Below the pieces are notes generated by a model. It ran no database searches. It was not told the DNA's origin and saw only the letters and a list, made by a program, of their open reading frames with translations. The position numbers and the translations under genes were made by a program. A DNA stretch of 64,000 nucleotides, taken from ENR-C20 sp942493145. Lineage in GTDB: Bacteria; Bacillota; Clostridia; Acetivibrionales; DTU013. The stretch is taken from the NCBI GenBank assembly GCA_942493145.1, contig OW818679.1, positions 124,001 to 188,000 on the forward strand, written 5' to 3'. Numbering within the stretch: position 1 is the first letter of the stretch; each line of letters opens with the position of its first letter. Shown in pieces: positions 48,977-58,591 of this stretch.

Positions 48977-50284
48977 ATGAGTCTAACTATGATAGGTGTA
49001 ATTGGAATAATATGCCTCGTGATTCTTATCTTCATGGGGATGAATATAGGCCTGACGATGCTTGCAGTCGGCTTTATAGGTTTTGCTATCGTTGTCGACA
49101 TGAATGCCGCCATTGGTCTTCTGCAAACCGTTCCTTTTACCAATGCTGCAAACTATGCGCTAACCGTAGTGCCGCTTTTTGTTTTAATGGGAGAACTGGC
49201 CTTTGCTTCAGGCATGAGCGGCGGCCTATATAATGCCGCACGCAAGTGGCTTGCAAAACTACCTGGTGGTCTTGCCTGTGCAACACTTGCCGCCTGCGCT
49301 GGGTTTGCTGCAATATGCGGCTCTACAGCAGCTACAGCAGCTACAATGGGAACAGTAGCGCTTCCTGAAATGAGAAAAAGCGGTTACGATGAAGGACTAT
49401 CAACAGGAAGCCTTGCAGCTGGAGGCACATTGGGCATTCTTATTCCTCCCAGTGCAGCTTTTATAATTTATGGTATAATAGCGGAGCAATCCATCGGCCG
49501 TCTTTTTGCGGCGGGTGTCCTGCCGGGACTCTTACTGGCGCTGCTTTTCATTGTGTCAGTTATTATACGTGTTAAGATTAATCCCAAATTGGCCCCACCG
49601 GCTGCTCCGTCTACTTGGAGAGAGAAATTGCAATCTATTCCGGGCCTTATGCCAGTTGTTTTACTTTTCGTGTTTGTTATTGGCGGAATGTTTGTCGGTA
49701 TATTCACAGCAACTGAGGCGGCTGGAGCAGGAGCTTTCGTGGCGTTTCTTTACATGGTGGCCAAGAAGAGATTTACCTGGGGAGCCTTTGTAACTGTAAT
49801 GAAGAATACAGTTAAAACCACATCAATGATATTCCTAATTCTAATAGGAGCGTATGAACTTGGATATTTTCTCGCAGTTACTAAAATACCAATGACACTG
49901 GCGGATTTCGTATCAGGTCTTGAAGTCAGCAAATTTGTTGTCATGGCTATCGTAATTTTAATTTATATAGTTCTTGGCTGTATTATGGATTCTCTGGCAA
50001 TGATCATGCTGACTGTGCCGATCTTCCTGCCCATAATGGTGACACTGGGCTTTGATCCGATTTGGTTTGGAGTAATTATGGTACTTGTAATGGAAATGGG
50101 ACTTATCACCCCTCCGGTTGGACTTAATGTATATGTAATAGGAGGTGTGGCTAAAGATGTTCCCCTTCCTGTAATATTCAAGGGGGTTGCCTTTTTTATA
50201 ATACCATTACTTATTGAAGTGGTCCTTTTGGCCATATTCCCTGAACTGGCCACCTGGTTGCCAAATCTCCTATACGGGACGTAA
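48977..50284 (+). CDS. dctM: TRAP transporter large permease, DctM family
   Basis: A 435-residue permease with about 12 membrane segments. Family motifs include FTNAANYALTVVPLFVLMGE, STAATAATMGTVALPEM and GGTLGILIPPSAAFIIYGI in the first half, and GCIMDSLAMIMLTVPIFLPI and LITPPVGLNVYVI in the second. It forms the Na+-driven transport unit with DctQ. AAGGGGAG precedes the ATG. Confidence 0.96.
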   Translation: MSLTMIGVIGIICLVILIFMGMNIGLTMLAVGFIGFAIVVDMNAAIGLLQTVPFTNAANYALTVVPLFVLMGELAFASGMSGGLYNAARKWLAKLPGGLACATLAACAGFAAICGSTAATAATMGTVALPEMRKSGYDEGLSTGSLAAGGTLGILIPPSAAFIIYGIIAEQSIGRLFAAGVLPGLLLALLFIVSVIIRVKINPKLAPPAAPSTWREKLQSIPGLMPVVLLFVFVIGGMFVGIFTATEAAGAGAFVAFLYMVAKKRFTWGAFVTVMKNTVKTTSMIFLILIGAYELGYFLAVTKIPMTLADFVSGLEVSKFVVMAIVILIYIVLGCIMDSLAMIMLTVPIFLPIMVTLGFDPIWFGVIMVLVMEMGLITPPVGLNVYVIGGVAKDVPLPVIFKGVAFFIIPLLIEVVLLAIFPELATWLPNLLYGT

Positions 50285-50371
50285 CAAGTAAAAGATATTG
50301 ATATATTTTCCGGCGGCTGTAACATTAGTCCACAAGCAAAATGAAAGAACATATAAATTCTGATATCTGAT

Positions 50372-50708
50372 ATGCTCCCTTCCAAGTAGACAGATGAAAT
50401 AAAAACATCTGAAAGCTTAGAAGGGAGCATTTTCATGCCGCATAAGGGACGATTACCAGTAGAAGAGAAAGTTAGGATTGTTAAAGATTATCTGGCCGGG
50501 AAAAAAGGGTTAAGACCGATATGTAGACCAATGGGTATTGGCCAGTCAACACTAAAGCTGTGGATACGAGAATACGAGACACGTGGGATGAATAGCCTGA
50601 CGCCAACCGCCAAGGAGCGAAAATAACTCTACTAAACTGAAAGAGTTGGTAGTAAAGGAGCATATGGCTGGCAGGATATCTCTTGAGGGGATATGCCAAA
50701 AGAGCTGA
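50372..50708 (+). pseudogene. IS3/IS150-type transposase OrfA remnant with upstream inverted repeat
   Basis: ATGCTCCCTTC (50372-50382) and GAAGGGAGCAT (50420-50430) form an inverted repeat, the second arm serving as ribosome site for an ATG at 50435. The frame encodes one HTH of an IS3-family OrfA (EEKVRIVKDYLAGKKGLRPI, GIGQSTLKLWIREYE) and stops at 50626. A +1 shifted frame then continues with the expected second HTH (STKLKELVVKEHMAGRISLE, then GICQKS) to TGA at 50708. OrfB is absent. This is a dead insertion-sequence fragment. Confidence 0.75.
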
Positions 50709-50735
50709 AGTAATATTTATTACCCAGCTCTTTTG
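50697..50735. terminator. Bidirectional hairpin terminator
   Basis: CAAAAGAGCTG (50697-50707) and CAGCTCTTTTG (50725-50735) are perfect 11-bp arms; both strands carry a T-run in the 3' arm. It can end the TRAP transcript and the minus-strand transcript of the acetyltransferase. Confidence 0.75.
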
Positions 50736-50787
50736 ATATTCGGAAAGATACGATACTCGGATGTAATAATTTTAAAGCTTCAGGTTC

Positions 50788-51258
50788 TTATTTTGCCAAA
50801 TCTTTTTGCATGAGGCAAATCGCACATGGAAAGTTTTCGTGTTTACCGGAAGCTTCCTCAAAGAACCCATTTTTAATCAACCAATTTTTGAGGAATACAT
50901 TGTCGTTTATTATGGCACAAACACCAGCAACACCGCCTTTAGCGAGGATTACTTCATTCACCTTGTCAAGAATGGCCTGGCCATAACCCGCTTTCTGATA
51001 ATGGGGAAGTACACTGAGCTGAAGCACCTCATATACCTCCTGATCCTTTTCGTCAATTTCTACAAAGCCAATCTGTTCGCCGTCAATAAATGCACCAATC
51101 ATTGTTGCACCTAAAGAGGCAGCATCATTCATTTTTGTGATGATGCGAGATGTATCAATCTCTGGATTAAACCCGTACTGTGATGAGATTGCATTAAATG
51201 CAGTGCATACAATTTCTGCACTTTTATTCAGGTCACTCTTTGTTAATTGCTTAAACAT
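50788..51258 (-). CDS. GNAT-family N-acetyltransferase
   Basis: About 156 residues starting at ATG 51258 (MFKQLTKSD); an ATG eight codons upstream (51282) is possible but has no clear ribosome site. The acetyl-CoA motif LQLSVLPHYQKAGYGQAIL contains the Q-x-x-G-x-G/A loop. LKNWLIKNGFFEE is the usual C-terminal segment. Substrate unknown. It is the last gene of the minus-strand group that starts with the molybdoenzyme. Confidence 0.8.
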   Translation of the reverse strand: MFKQLTKSDLNKSAEIVCTAFNAISSQYGFNPEIDTSRIITKMNDAASLGATMIGAFIDGEQIGFVEIDEKDQEVYEVLQLSVLPHYQKAGYGQAILDKVNEVILAKGGVAGVCAIINDNVFLKNWLIKNGFFEEASGKHENFPCAICLMQKDLAK

Positions 51259-51300
51259 TAATTCTTTCAATATATTCACCATCCAGTTGTAAACGAATTA

Positions 51301-51501
51301 TCACCAAATGCGCAGCTGATCCTGGCTGTACTTGCAGATATCTGCCACAGCCTTCTCCATTGCCGAGCAGACAGAGGCCACCAGGGCTTTCGTCTCCTCA
51401 TCCGCATTTGAAGTGGCAAGGGCAGCATTCAGCTCCTTGATGAGCTGAAATGGGATGCGATCATATTCGCTTCTCAAAAATGAGAATGTATACTGTGCCA
51501 T
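51301..51501 (-). CDS. Small helical protein of unknown function
   Basis: A 66-residue, mostly helical, soluble protein (MAQYTFSFLRSEYDRIPFQL...). An AAAGGAGT site lies eight bases before the ATG and codon use is like its neighbours, so it is probably real. It follows the iron-sulfur subunit gene by about 85 bases on the same strand. No family recognised; a small accessory or chaperone-like role for the molybdoenzyme is only a guess. Confidence 0.65.
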   Translation of the reverse strand: MAQYTFSFLRSEYDRIPFQLIKELNAALATSNADEETKALVASVCSAMEKAVADICKYSQDQLRIW

Positions 51502-51585
51502 AGTCGATACTCCTTTCTTATTTATTGGCGTTGCTCAACGAGCGACAGCCAAAAGTTGAGAGGGGCGCAATGCCCCCCTGGACTC

Positions 51586-51927
51586 TTATTTGGGCGAATA
51601 GAGGATGGAACGCGGCATGTCCTTCATCTTCTTTGCCAGCTCCTCAATATCACCATAGTGAAGGCAGGCTGTTCCGCAATGCTTCACACAGGAGGGCTTA
51701 TTGTCCTCGCCGGAGGCGATTCTAGCTGCACAGAGGTTGCAGTGGTTAGAGAAATATGGGACATAGTCAAAATGCACATGATTGGAATTCATGCTTTCGG
51801 TAATCATTTCGGTTATCTTTATTCCGCCAATGCCTACAGGAAATTGGTTTTCCTGCTTGCAGGCGATCTCACAGGCATGGCAGCCGGTGCAGTAATTCAT
51901 ATCTGCCAAAATACCCTTTTTAGACAT
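51586..51927 (-). CDS. Small iron-sulfur subunit of the molybdoenzyme (DmsB-like, short)
   Basis: A 113-residue protein with two cluster motifs: CTGCHACEIACKQ (cysteines at about 13, 16, 19 and 23) and CNLCAARIASGEDNKPSC followed by VKHCGTAC. DmsB-type subunits usually have four clusters in about 200 residues, so this is a reduced two-cluster version. The gene follows the catalytic subunit by 18 bases with its own GAGGAG site. It probably passes electrons to or from the catalytic subunit in the cytoplasm. Confidence 0.88.
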   Translation of the reverse strand: MSKKGILADMNYCTGCHACEIACKQENQFPVGIGGIKITEMITESMNSNHVHFDYVPYFSNHCNLCAARIASGEDNKPSCVKHCGTACLHYGDIEELAKKMKDMPRSILYSPK

Positions 51928-51945
51928 AAGAATATCACTCCTCTC

Positions 51946-54255
51946 TTATTTACCCCATACACCAACTGGCGGGTTGCAGGGTGTACCGGTGTTGTCGCTT
52001 CCCATCTTGGCAAGGCGGACCAGGGTTGTTTTGTAGCCGTTCCCGCCATAACCTGTGCGTGCCTGTAAGCCGATGGGGATCAGGTTGTTTACGCCGACTT
52101 CCCATGCTCCATAGAGGTTTGGTGAGCGTCCGTCAGTTTCGGGCAGCCACCAGCCGTGCATGCAGGATATGGTTTTGGGATGGATACCCGGATTGACCTT
52201 GACCTTACGGCGGATCCGTGCGCGTTCGTTTTCAACCCAGACCCATTCGCCATCTTCTACCTTGAGGTCGCGGGCGACGGTGGGGTGTATTTCCACATCC
52301 GGATAGGGATCACACTCGCGGAGCCAGGGGATATTGCGGTGCTCGGAGTGGAAGTATACCGGACTGCGGCGACCGGTGATCATTACCAGAGGATACTTCT
52401 TGAAGACTTCGGGAGTCGCAAGCTCGCTTTCCGCCGGTTCCTGATAATGGGGCAGAGGATCAACGATGGTAGCACCGCTGGAACCCCAATCCTCATTCTG
52501 GGTGGAATATAGTTCTACCTTGCCGGAGGGGGTGCGGAAGCCAGGTTTTCCATCGGTGCGGAGAGCACCGGTTTTGTAGCGGTAGTAAGGTACCCAGGGA
52601 GCGCCCTCCTCGGCAGCCCATTTCCAGCCACCCTTTTCAACGAGACTTTCATAGGTTTCGCCTGAGGGCTCAAGACGCCAGTTCATGTAATCTCTGAAGC
52701 CATTGGGGAACTGTTCCTTGAGCTTGGGATTGAAGCGTGTGGCCATATCCATTGCAATTTCCCAGTCGTTTTTGCACTCTCCTACCTGAACGGCAGGCTG
52801 GATGACCTGGACTGGTTGGAACCATGCGCGGAAGCCCGTTCTCTCTGCGAAGGTTGCGGCGGGAAGAATGATATCCGCCACAGCCATTGTGGTTGGGTTG
52901 TGGAACAGATCGACGACTACGTTGAAGTCCATTGCCTTCAGTGCTTCGTAATGAAGGCGCTGATCCGCGGCATTTGCTACGGGATTTGAGGTCTGTATCC
53001 ACGTGGCACGGATGGGATAGGGATTCTGTGTCAGCATCTGCTGGACGGCCACGTCGGGCTGTATATAGCAGCGCCATTTTTTAAGCCAGCCGTATTCCTG
53101 AGATCCTATGCGCTTCTGTACTACTTCCTCTACGAAGCTGTCGCCGAACATATCGGCAAGCTGGTAGTTGTCAAAAGGATACGCAGATACGTGGTAAGCG
53201 TTTCTTGCTATAACCTGGCCGCCGGGGACGTCTATATTGCCACAGATGGCCCATATGTCATTTATTGCCTGAGCAACGTGCACACCGTCGGGAACCTGGT
53301 CTATTGGAAGGCCCCATTGGATTGCTGAGCCGGGAGAGTTAAGAGCGTAAGCTTTTGTGGCTTCATAAATTATCTCCTTAGGCACCCATGTGACAGCTGA
53401 AACCCTTTCCAGTGGCCACTCCTTAGCCCGTTCTGCCAGCTTGTCGAAGCCGGAGCACCAGTTCTCAACGAACTCCTTGTTATACCATCCGTTTTCAATG
53501 ATAAGGTTTATCATACCCAGAGCCAGAGCTCCGTCTGTGCCGGGGCGAAGCTGGAGATGGTATTCTGAGCGGGAAGTCAGGAAGTTTTGTCTGGGGTCGA
53601 TAACGATAATCTTGCTGCCCCTTTTCATGCAATCCACTATCCAATTCCCGTAGAAGCCGTCAGGGCAGCCCTTGGTTGGATCCTGGCCCCAGATTATTAT
53701 GTATTTGGGCAGCTTGTAACGGGGGTCGTCAAAACGTTTCTCAAAGAACTGTGAGCAGTCCGCTATGGCATTATCTCCCTGTACGGCGGACATTGCACCC
53801 AGACGGGGGCCGTAACACGCTTGTCCGCCGAGGCCTAGCTGCGACCAGTTGGCGCTGCCGTAATTATAGGCTATAAGAGACATGGGACCGCCTATGTCAC
53901 GACCTGTACCCTGAATGAATATTACTGAGTTTGCGCCGTAGTCCTTTTTGATTTTGTTGAATTTATCCTCGATGATGTCATATGCTTCATCCCATGTAAT
54001 GCGCTCAAATTTGCCATCTCCACGGGGTCCTACCCTTTTGAGAGGGTGTGTGATCCTTTCGGGATGGTACATAAACTGAGTCATTGCAAGCAGACGTGAA
54101 CATCCACGACCCTGATTCCAAGGATGACATTCATCCCCTTCAACTTTTACAACCTTGTCATCCTTTACATACAATTTTGCACCGCATCCGCCATGACAGC
54201 CTGGTCCAGGAGACCAAACCGTCGTAGTTACTATACGATCGTAATCAACCTTCAA
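51946..54255 (-). CDS. Molybdopterin-dependent oxidoreductase, DMSO-reductase superfamily
   Basis: A 769-residue catalytic subunit starting with TTG 54255 behind AAGGAGGTG. There is no Tat signal, so it is cytoplasmic. The N-terminus has WSPGPGCHGGCGAK (Cys 20 and 24) and GRGCSR (Cys 52); the usual first cluster cysteine is absent, as in related GPGCHGGCG enzymes I remember. GGQACYGPR gives a probable Cys ligand to molybdenum. The C-terminal pterin domain has RTPSGKVELYS and MITGRRSPVYFHSEHR. The overall pattern resembles acetylene hydratase, pyrogallol transhydroxylase and the gut-bacterial catechol dehydroxylases, so a hydroxylated aromatic or similar reductive substrate is plausible. The neighbouring TRAP transporter and LysR gene fit an inducible substrate pathway. 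Confidence 0.9.
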   Translation of the reverse strand: MKVDYDRIVTTTVWSPGPGCHGGCGAKLYVKDDKVVKVEGDECHPWNQGRGCSRLLAMTQFMYHPERITHPLKRVGPRGDGKFERITWDEAYDIIEDKFNKIKKDYGANSVIFIQGTGRDIGGPMSLIAYNYGSANWSQLGLGGQACYGPRLGAMSAVQGDNAIADCSQFFEKRFDDPRYKLPKYIIIWGQDPTKGCPDGFYGNWIVDCMKRGSKIIVIDPRQNFLTSRSEYHLQLRPGTDGALALGMINLIIENGWYNKEFVENWCSGFDKLAERAKEWPLERVSAVTWVPKEIIYEATKAYALNSPGSAIQWGLPIDQVPDGVHVAQAINDIWAICGNIDVPGGQVIARNAYHVSAYPFDNYQLADMFGDSFVEEVVQKRIGSQEYGWLKKWRCYIQPDVAVQQMLTQNPYPIRATWIQTSNPVANAADQRLHYEALKAMDFNVVVDLFHNPTTMAVADIILPAATFAERTGFRAWFQPVQVIQPAVQVGECKNDWEIAMDMATRFNPKLKEQFPNGFRDYMNWRLEPSGETYESLVEKGGWKWAAEEGAPWVPYYRYKTGALRTDGKPGFRTPSGKVELYSTQNEDWGSSGATIVDPLPHYQEPAESELATPEVFKKYPLVMITGRRSPVYFHSEHRNIPWLRECDPYPDVEIHPTVARDLKVEDGEWVWVENERARIRRKVKVNPGIHPKTISCMHGWWLPETDGRSPNLYGAWEVGVNNLIPIGLQARTGYGGNGYKTTLVRLAKMGSDNTGTPCNPPVGVWGK

Positions 54256-54379
54256 CTAAAGCACCTCCTTGAATAAAAAATTAATCAATTGAATTGTTGT
54301 TTAGTGTCTTATTATCACTTAAATTTAGGATTATTTTCAGTTTACTATTTATTATTTTCTTATACAATATATAATATTG

Positions 54380-54412
54380 CATATACACTTCAATAAAATT
54401 GAAGTGTATATG
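54380..54412. promoter_or_regulatory. Perfect 33-bp palindrome upstream of the LysR gene
   Basis: CATATACACTTCAAT (54380-54394) and ATTGAAGTGTATATG (54398-54412) are perfect 15-bp arms around AAA, lying in the divergent region between the molybdoenzyme operon and lysR. It is an excellent operator candidate. Its half-site TACACTTCA also occurs inside the MITE-like elements. Confidence 0.6.
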
Positions 54413-54446
54413 GATTGATCAAATCTCATTCAAAGGAGTTTTGACT

Positions 54447-55421
54447 ATGGATTTAATTCAATTACAGTATTTTCTATCAGTAGTAAAGTCAAGTAATTTT
54501 TCGCAATCGGCTGATGAGCTTAATGTATCACAATCGACCATAAGTATGGCAATTTCGCGTTTGGAGGATGAACTCGGAATCCCTCTGTTTGATAAGCACG
54601 GTCGCTCCAAATCACCAAATGCTGCAGGTTTAATGTTCAGCAGAAGAGTTGAAGCAATTTTTGACGAACTGGAAGTATCGCGCACAGAACTGAGAGAATT
54701 ATTCGCAAATAAATCATTCATATCCCTTGCAATCGAATTTCCGGATTTGTTTACCTTTGGTGAAGCAAAGTATCTCCAGCAGTATCCGATCGTAAACATC
54801 CGCCAGTATTTTCTTCCCACCCTTGCCGTTAAACAGAAGCTTCTCAACAAAGACGCGGATTTTTGCGTTACCTATGATTCTTATTATGATTCCAATATAT
54901 TTTCTACTCCTCTTCTTACTGAAAAGATGATGCTGCTTGTCTATCCGGGACACTGGGCTTCGGAAAGGACGGAGGTCAATTTGAATGAACTCCGTAATGA
55001 ACGGTTGATTACCATGAGCGAAGGCTTCGGCTTCAGAAAGATGACAGACAGGTTTTGTCACGAGGCTGGTTTTGAACCGGTAGTCCCTGTAGAAATTCTC
55101 GATATGCAGATGCTGAGGACAATGATCGGACAGGGAGTCGGTATTTCATTCATTACAGAAATGGGCTGGCGTGAGATATGTAATCTTCGGAGCGATGCCT
55201 CGCTTCAGATAAAAAACCTGATTGCTGTTCCAATCCGGGATGACAGCTGCAAAAGAACCGCTTATATCTCGTATCTGAAAAACCGTGTGTTGACCGAAAC
55301 GGCATGGAATTTTTACCGCTGGATTCTGGATTATTACGGTAAACTTGAAGAAAACAACAATATATATAATATAGAACAGAAAAAGAAACTGCAGGTACAA
55401 AAACAGCCTACCGGGAAATAA
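54447..55421 (+). CDS. LysR-family transcriptional regulator
   Basis: A 324-residue LTTR. The ATG at 54447 follows AAAGGAG; the frame extends upstream through the palindrome without a site. HTH: NFSQSADELNVSQSTISMAI, then SRLEDELGIPLFDKHGRS. A typical effector domain follows and a hydrophilic tail (YNIEQKKKLQVQKQPTGK). It is encoded divergently from the molybdoenzyme genes and probably controls them in response to substrate. Confidence 0.92.
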   Translation: MDLIQLQYFLSVVKSSNFSQSADELNVSQSTISMAISRLEDELGIPLFDKHGRSKSPNAAGLMFSRRVEAIFDELEVSRTELRELFANKSFISLAIEFPDLFTFGEAKYLQQYPIVNIRQYFLPTLAVKQKLLNKDADFCVTYDSYYDSNIFSTPLLTEKMMLLVYPGHWASERTEVNLNELRNERLITMSEGFGFRKMTDRFCHEAGFEPVVPVEILDMQMLRTMIGQGVGISFITEMGWREICNLRSDASLQIKNLIAVPIRDDSCKRTAYISYLKNRVLTETAWNFYRWILDYYGKLEENNNIYNIEQKKKLQVQKQPTGK

Positions 55422-55589
55422 AATGAAAATAATCTGATCAGGCAGGAATTCCTTATATCTTGTAGAATATAGGGAATTGTTGGAATAATTTAATACATTT
55501 AATTTAGAATACTTATGACAAAAAGCCTTCAAAAGGCTGAATAATCCGGGCGGTGACGAAAAAAATGCCTGATTCGGGAGGTCATTGTC

Positions 55590-57896
55590 ATGAAATATAC
55601 TTTAAGAAGGCCTGTTAAAAAATCAATCCTAATCAGTAGGGACGATATAGCTGTCAAGGTTAATGATGAGTTTGTCAATCTGTGCGGCTATTCCAGGGAG
55701 GAAATTGAAGAGAAATCACTTCTGGAAATAAGCAGGATGATAAGGCTTGACTCCCGGATTTGTCTTGAAGATATAGAAAATGAATATGACTGTTATATTT
55801 TTACAAATAACTTTGAACCGAGGGAAATTACAATCTCCTGCAAAAAAAATGATTATGATAAAACAAAAACCTATTTCTTCAAAGAGAAGTCAAATTCAAG
55901 AATAGAAAAAAGATTGACCTTTGCTGCAAAAATTATATCAGATAATGAAATTGGAGGTATACTTCTAAGAGTCCCGGATTTAATGATACTGAAAGTCAAT
56001 CAGAAATTTCTGGGGACTCTGGATGCGCCTTTTAATGAAGAAGGAAACAGCATAGGCAGAAGACTTGCAGAGATTTTGCCGGAAGGTTTCTGTGGAACCA
56101 TTGCAGAAGAGGTAATCTCGAATGTAATAAATAACGGAAAATCTTACTTTTCAAATCACCACAATTTTGAGTTATTTAAAAGAGGGGGCAAATACTATGA
56201 TGTCACCTATCTTCCTATATTTCTATCCGAAGAATCAAGATTCATACTCCATACTGCAGTCAATGTCACTGAAAGAGTATTGAGTAAAAAGCGGATAGAA
56301 GAGCAGAAAAAGGAATTGGAGGCCATCATAGAAAACATATCCGATGAATTGGTCATTTGCGATAAGAATGGACGTTATACCTTGATGAACAAAGAGTTCA
56401 GGGATAATCCCCTTTACAAAATCACAGAATCTGTAACTTCAGAAACACTAAATGATTTAATCCAACATTATGATTATCAAGGGAAATTGATAGAATATGA
56501 AAACTTTCCGTCAAAGAGAGTGATACGTGGCGAAAGGTTTTCCGGGTATAGAATGGATATCAAATATAAAGATAAAACAATATCCAGAGAGGTAAGCGGT
56601 ACTCCTGTTTATGATAGTGAAGGGAATTTCTTAGCGGGTGTTTTAGTAAGCCATGATATAAGCATCAGGCTGAAAAATGAAGAAAATTTATGGATAAAAA
56701 CGCAGTTCGAGCTACTGACACAAATAATTGAGAACTTGGAACTGGGCTTTATCAGATGCTCTTATCCGGATTATAGAATTATCGATTTAAATAATAAAGC
56801 TTATAAAGATATTTTACAAAACAATCCTGAATTAAAAGGTTACAGTGATATTAATGACAGATATATTTATGATGTTTGTCATATCATTGAAGAAAAAGAG
56901 TTGTTTGAGGTTATCGACGATTCATTTGTTAAAACGAGAAGCTTATACTTGCAGATGAAGAAGATGATTGTTGCAGGAGAAGAAAGGTTTTGCAGGATAA
57001 TGTGGCAGCCGATGTTCGGCTTGGAAAATCAAATCATCGAAGTACTGGTAATAATAATAGATATTACTGATGAGGTGACAGCGAAAAATAAATTGGAGGA
57101 GACCATAAAAACCCAGGATGATATTTTCGCAAATGTATCACATGAACTGAAGACCCCCTTAAATGTCATTTTCAGCACAGCACAGCTCCTGGACTCCTAC
57201 TTGAAGTATAATTCACTTGATGCAGTTAAACCGAAAATATCAAGATGCATCAATACAATAAAGCAAAACTGCTACAGGTTTACAAAACTGATTAATAATA
57301 TTGTGGATTTGTCAAAAATGGATTCGGGATTTTTAAAGTTGAATCTGAAGAATGAAAATATCGTTGAAATCATTGAAAACATTGTACTATCAGTATCTGA
57401 ATACGTTAGAGTAAAGGGCTTGGATATAATTTTTGATACTGATACAGAAGAAAAAATCATTGCCTGTGATCCTGAAAAGATAGAAAGGATCATGCTGAAT
57501 CTTATTTCAAATGCAATTAAGTTTTCAAATCCGGGGGGGACTATATATGTCAATGCTTCGGATAAAGGAGATTTTTTTGAAATATCAGTTACGGACACTG
57601 GCGTAGGGATAGAAAAGAAATTTCTGGAATACATATTTATGAGGTTTTACCAGGTAGATAAAACGCTTGCACGAAATGCAGAGGGGACAGGTATTGGATT
57701 ATCCCTTGTAAAATCAATTGTTGATATGCACGGCGGCAAAACCAGCGTCATCAGTGAAACCGGTAAAGGAAGCACCTTCAGATTTGAACTTCCGGTCAGG
57801 ACCGTAGGGCAGGCAATCGATAATGAGAGTAAGACAGCGATAAGAAATAATATTGATATGATTAGTATAGAATTTTCTGACATATATCATTTATAG
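55590..57896 (+). CDS. Soluble multi-PAS sensor histidine kinase
   Basis: A 768-residue kinase without membrane segments. Four PAS-like regions can be seen (about residues 10-100, 105-225, 240-365 and 370-495), the first being short. HisKA follows with the phosphoacceptor FANVSHELKTPLN (His about 518), then HATPase_c with N-box LNLISNAIKFS, G1 DTGVGI, F-box FMRFYQVD and G2 GTGIGLSLVKSI. GGGAGG precedes the ATG. No response-regulator gene lies beside it, so it is an orphan. The downstream roughly 185 bases to 58081 show nothing defined except the next ribosome site. Confidence 0.93.
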   Translation: MKYTLRRPVKKSILISRDDIAVKVNDEFVNLCGYSREEIEEKSLLEISRMIRLDSRICLEDIENEYDCYIFTNNFEPREITISCKKNDYDKTKTYFFKEKSNSRIEKRLTFAAKIISDNEIGGILLRVPDLMILKVNQKFLGTLDAPFNEEGNSIGRRLAEILPEGFCGTIAEEVISNVINNGKSYFSNHHNFELFKRGGKYYDVTYLPIFLSEESRFILHTAVNVTERVLSKKRIEEQKKELEAIIENISDELVICDKNGRYTLMNKEFRDNPLYKITESVTSETLNDLIQHYDYQGKLIEYENFPSKRVIRGERFSGYRMDIKYKDKTISREVSGTPVYDSEGNFLAGVLVSHDISIRLKNEENLWIKTQFELLTQIIENLELGFIRCSYPDYRIIDLNNKAYKDILQNNPELKGYSDINDRYIYDVCHIIEEKELFEVIDDSFVKTRSLYLQMKKMIVAGEERFCRIMWQPMFGLENQIIEVLVIIIDITDEVTAKNKLEETIKTQDDIFANVSHELKTPLNVIFSTAQLLDSYLKYNSLDAVKPKISRCINTIKQNCYRFTKLINNIVDLSKMDSGFLKLNLKNENIVEIIENIVLSVSEYVRVKGLDIIFDTDTEEKIIACDPEKIERIMLNLISNAIKFSNPGGTIYVNASDKGDFFEISVTDTGVGIEKKFLEYIFMRFYQVDKTLARNAEGTGIGLSLVKSIVDMHGGKTSVISETGKGSTFRFELPVRTVGQAIDNESKTAIRNNIDMISIEFSDIYHL

Positions 57897-58081
57897 AAAT
57901 TGTATATTCCACAGAATATCATTTATAGCTGCGCAAACAATATGCCAGTATATCTTTTTTCTTCACAAACGAGAATTTATCGTTTTTGACATGACTATCA
58001 TACCACAAAAAGCCTTAAATTACAAGACTTGCAGTGGTCGCCAAACTCCCGTATAATGAAGATTCCAAGGAGGTGCTGCAA

Positions 58082-58591
58082 ATGGAGAACAGTTTGTTTC
58101 TGATACCTGTTGGAGTATTGAACAAACATGCAATTTCTGAAATAGTGGCCTGCTACGAAATTACCTTTCAATATTGCTTATCATTAACCCCTTCAGAAGC
58201 TAAAGAACTTGTTGAAACCCGCACGTTGGCATTGAAAAACAACGGAAGGATTGAAGTGGGTGGTGGCATTATAGACAAAATAATTATGGTGTTCTGTGAT
58301 TCCCCATATATGTCACAGCATAACTACGCTGAAACACTTCATGAACTTGTTGAGATATTCTACTTTTTCAAAAACGAAACCCTTGACCTTATATCGGACG
58401 ATGAACTTATTGACTGGATGAAGAAGTATTTTGATACCAGCTGTCAGGGCTCCCTCGACTTGCTGAAAAGCCGCGAACTTGTCAAACTGGCGCATGAAGT
58501 AGTGCAAGGGTGTTTCGATTTCAGTGCGCCATATGATTTGTGTGATTACTATGATGGAGGCGCAAAGGAGGAATTTAATGAGCAGTATTGA
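58082..58591 (+). CDS. DUF6323-like protein of unknown function
   Basis: A 169-residue soluble protein beginning MENSLFLIPVGVLNKHAISE at ATG 58082 with a GGAGGTG site (an upstream in-frame start has no site). It is rich in alpha helix. From memory it corresponds to a clostridial family of unknown function (DUF6323) found next to DUF6179-type genes, as here. Its 3' end overlaps the start of the following gene by 14 bases, implying translational coupling. Confidence 0.7.
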   Translation: MENSLFLIPVGVLNKHAISEIVACYEITFQYCLSLTPSEAKELVETRTLALKNNGRIEVGGGIIDKIIMVFCDSPYMSQHNYAETLHELVEIFYFFKNETLDLISDDELIDWMKKYFDTSCQGSLDLLKSRELVKLAHEVVQGCFDFSAPYDLCDYYDGGAKEEFNEQY

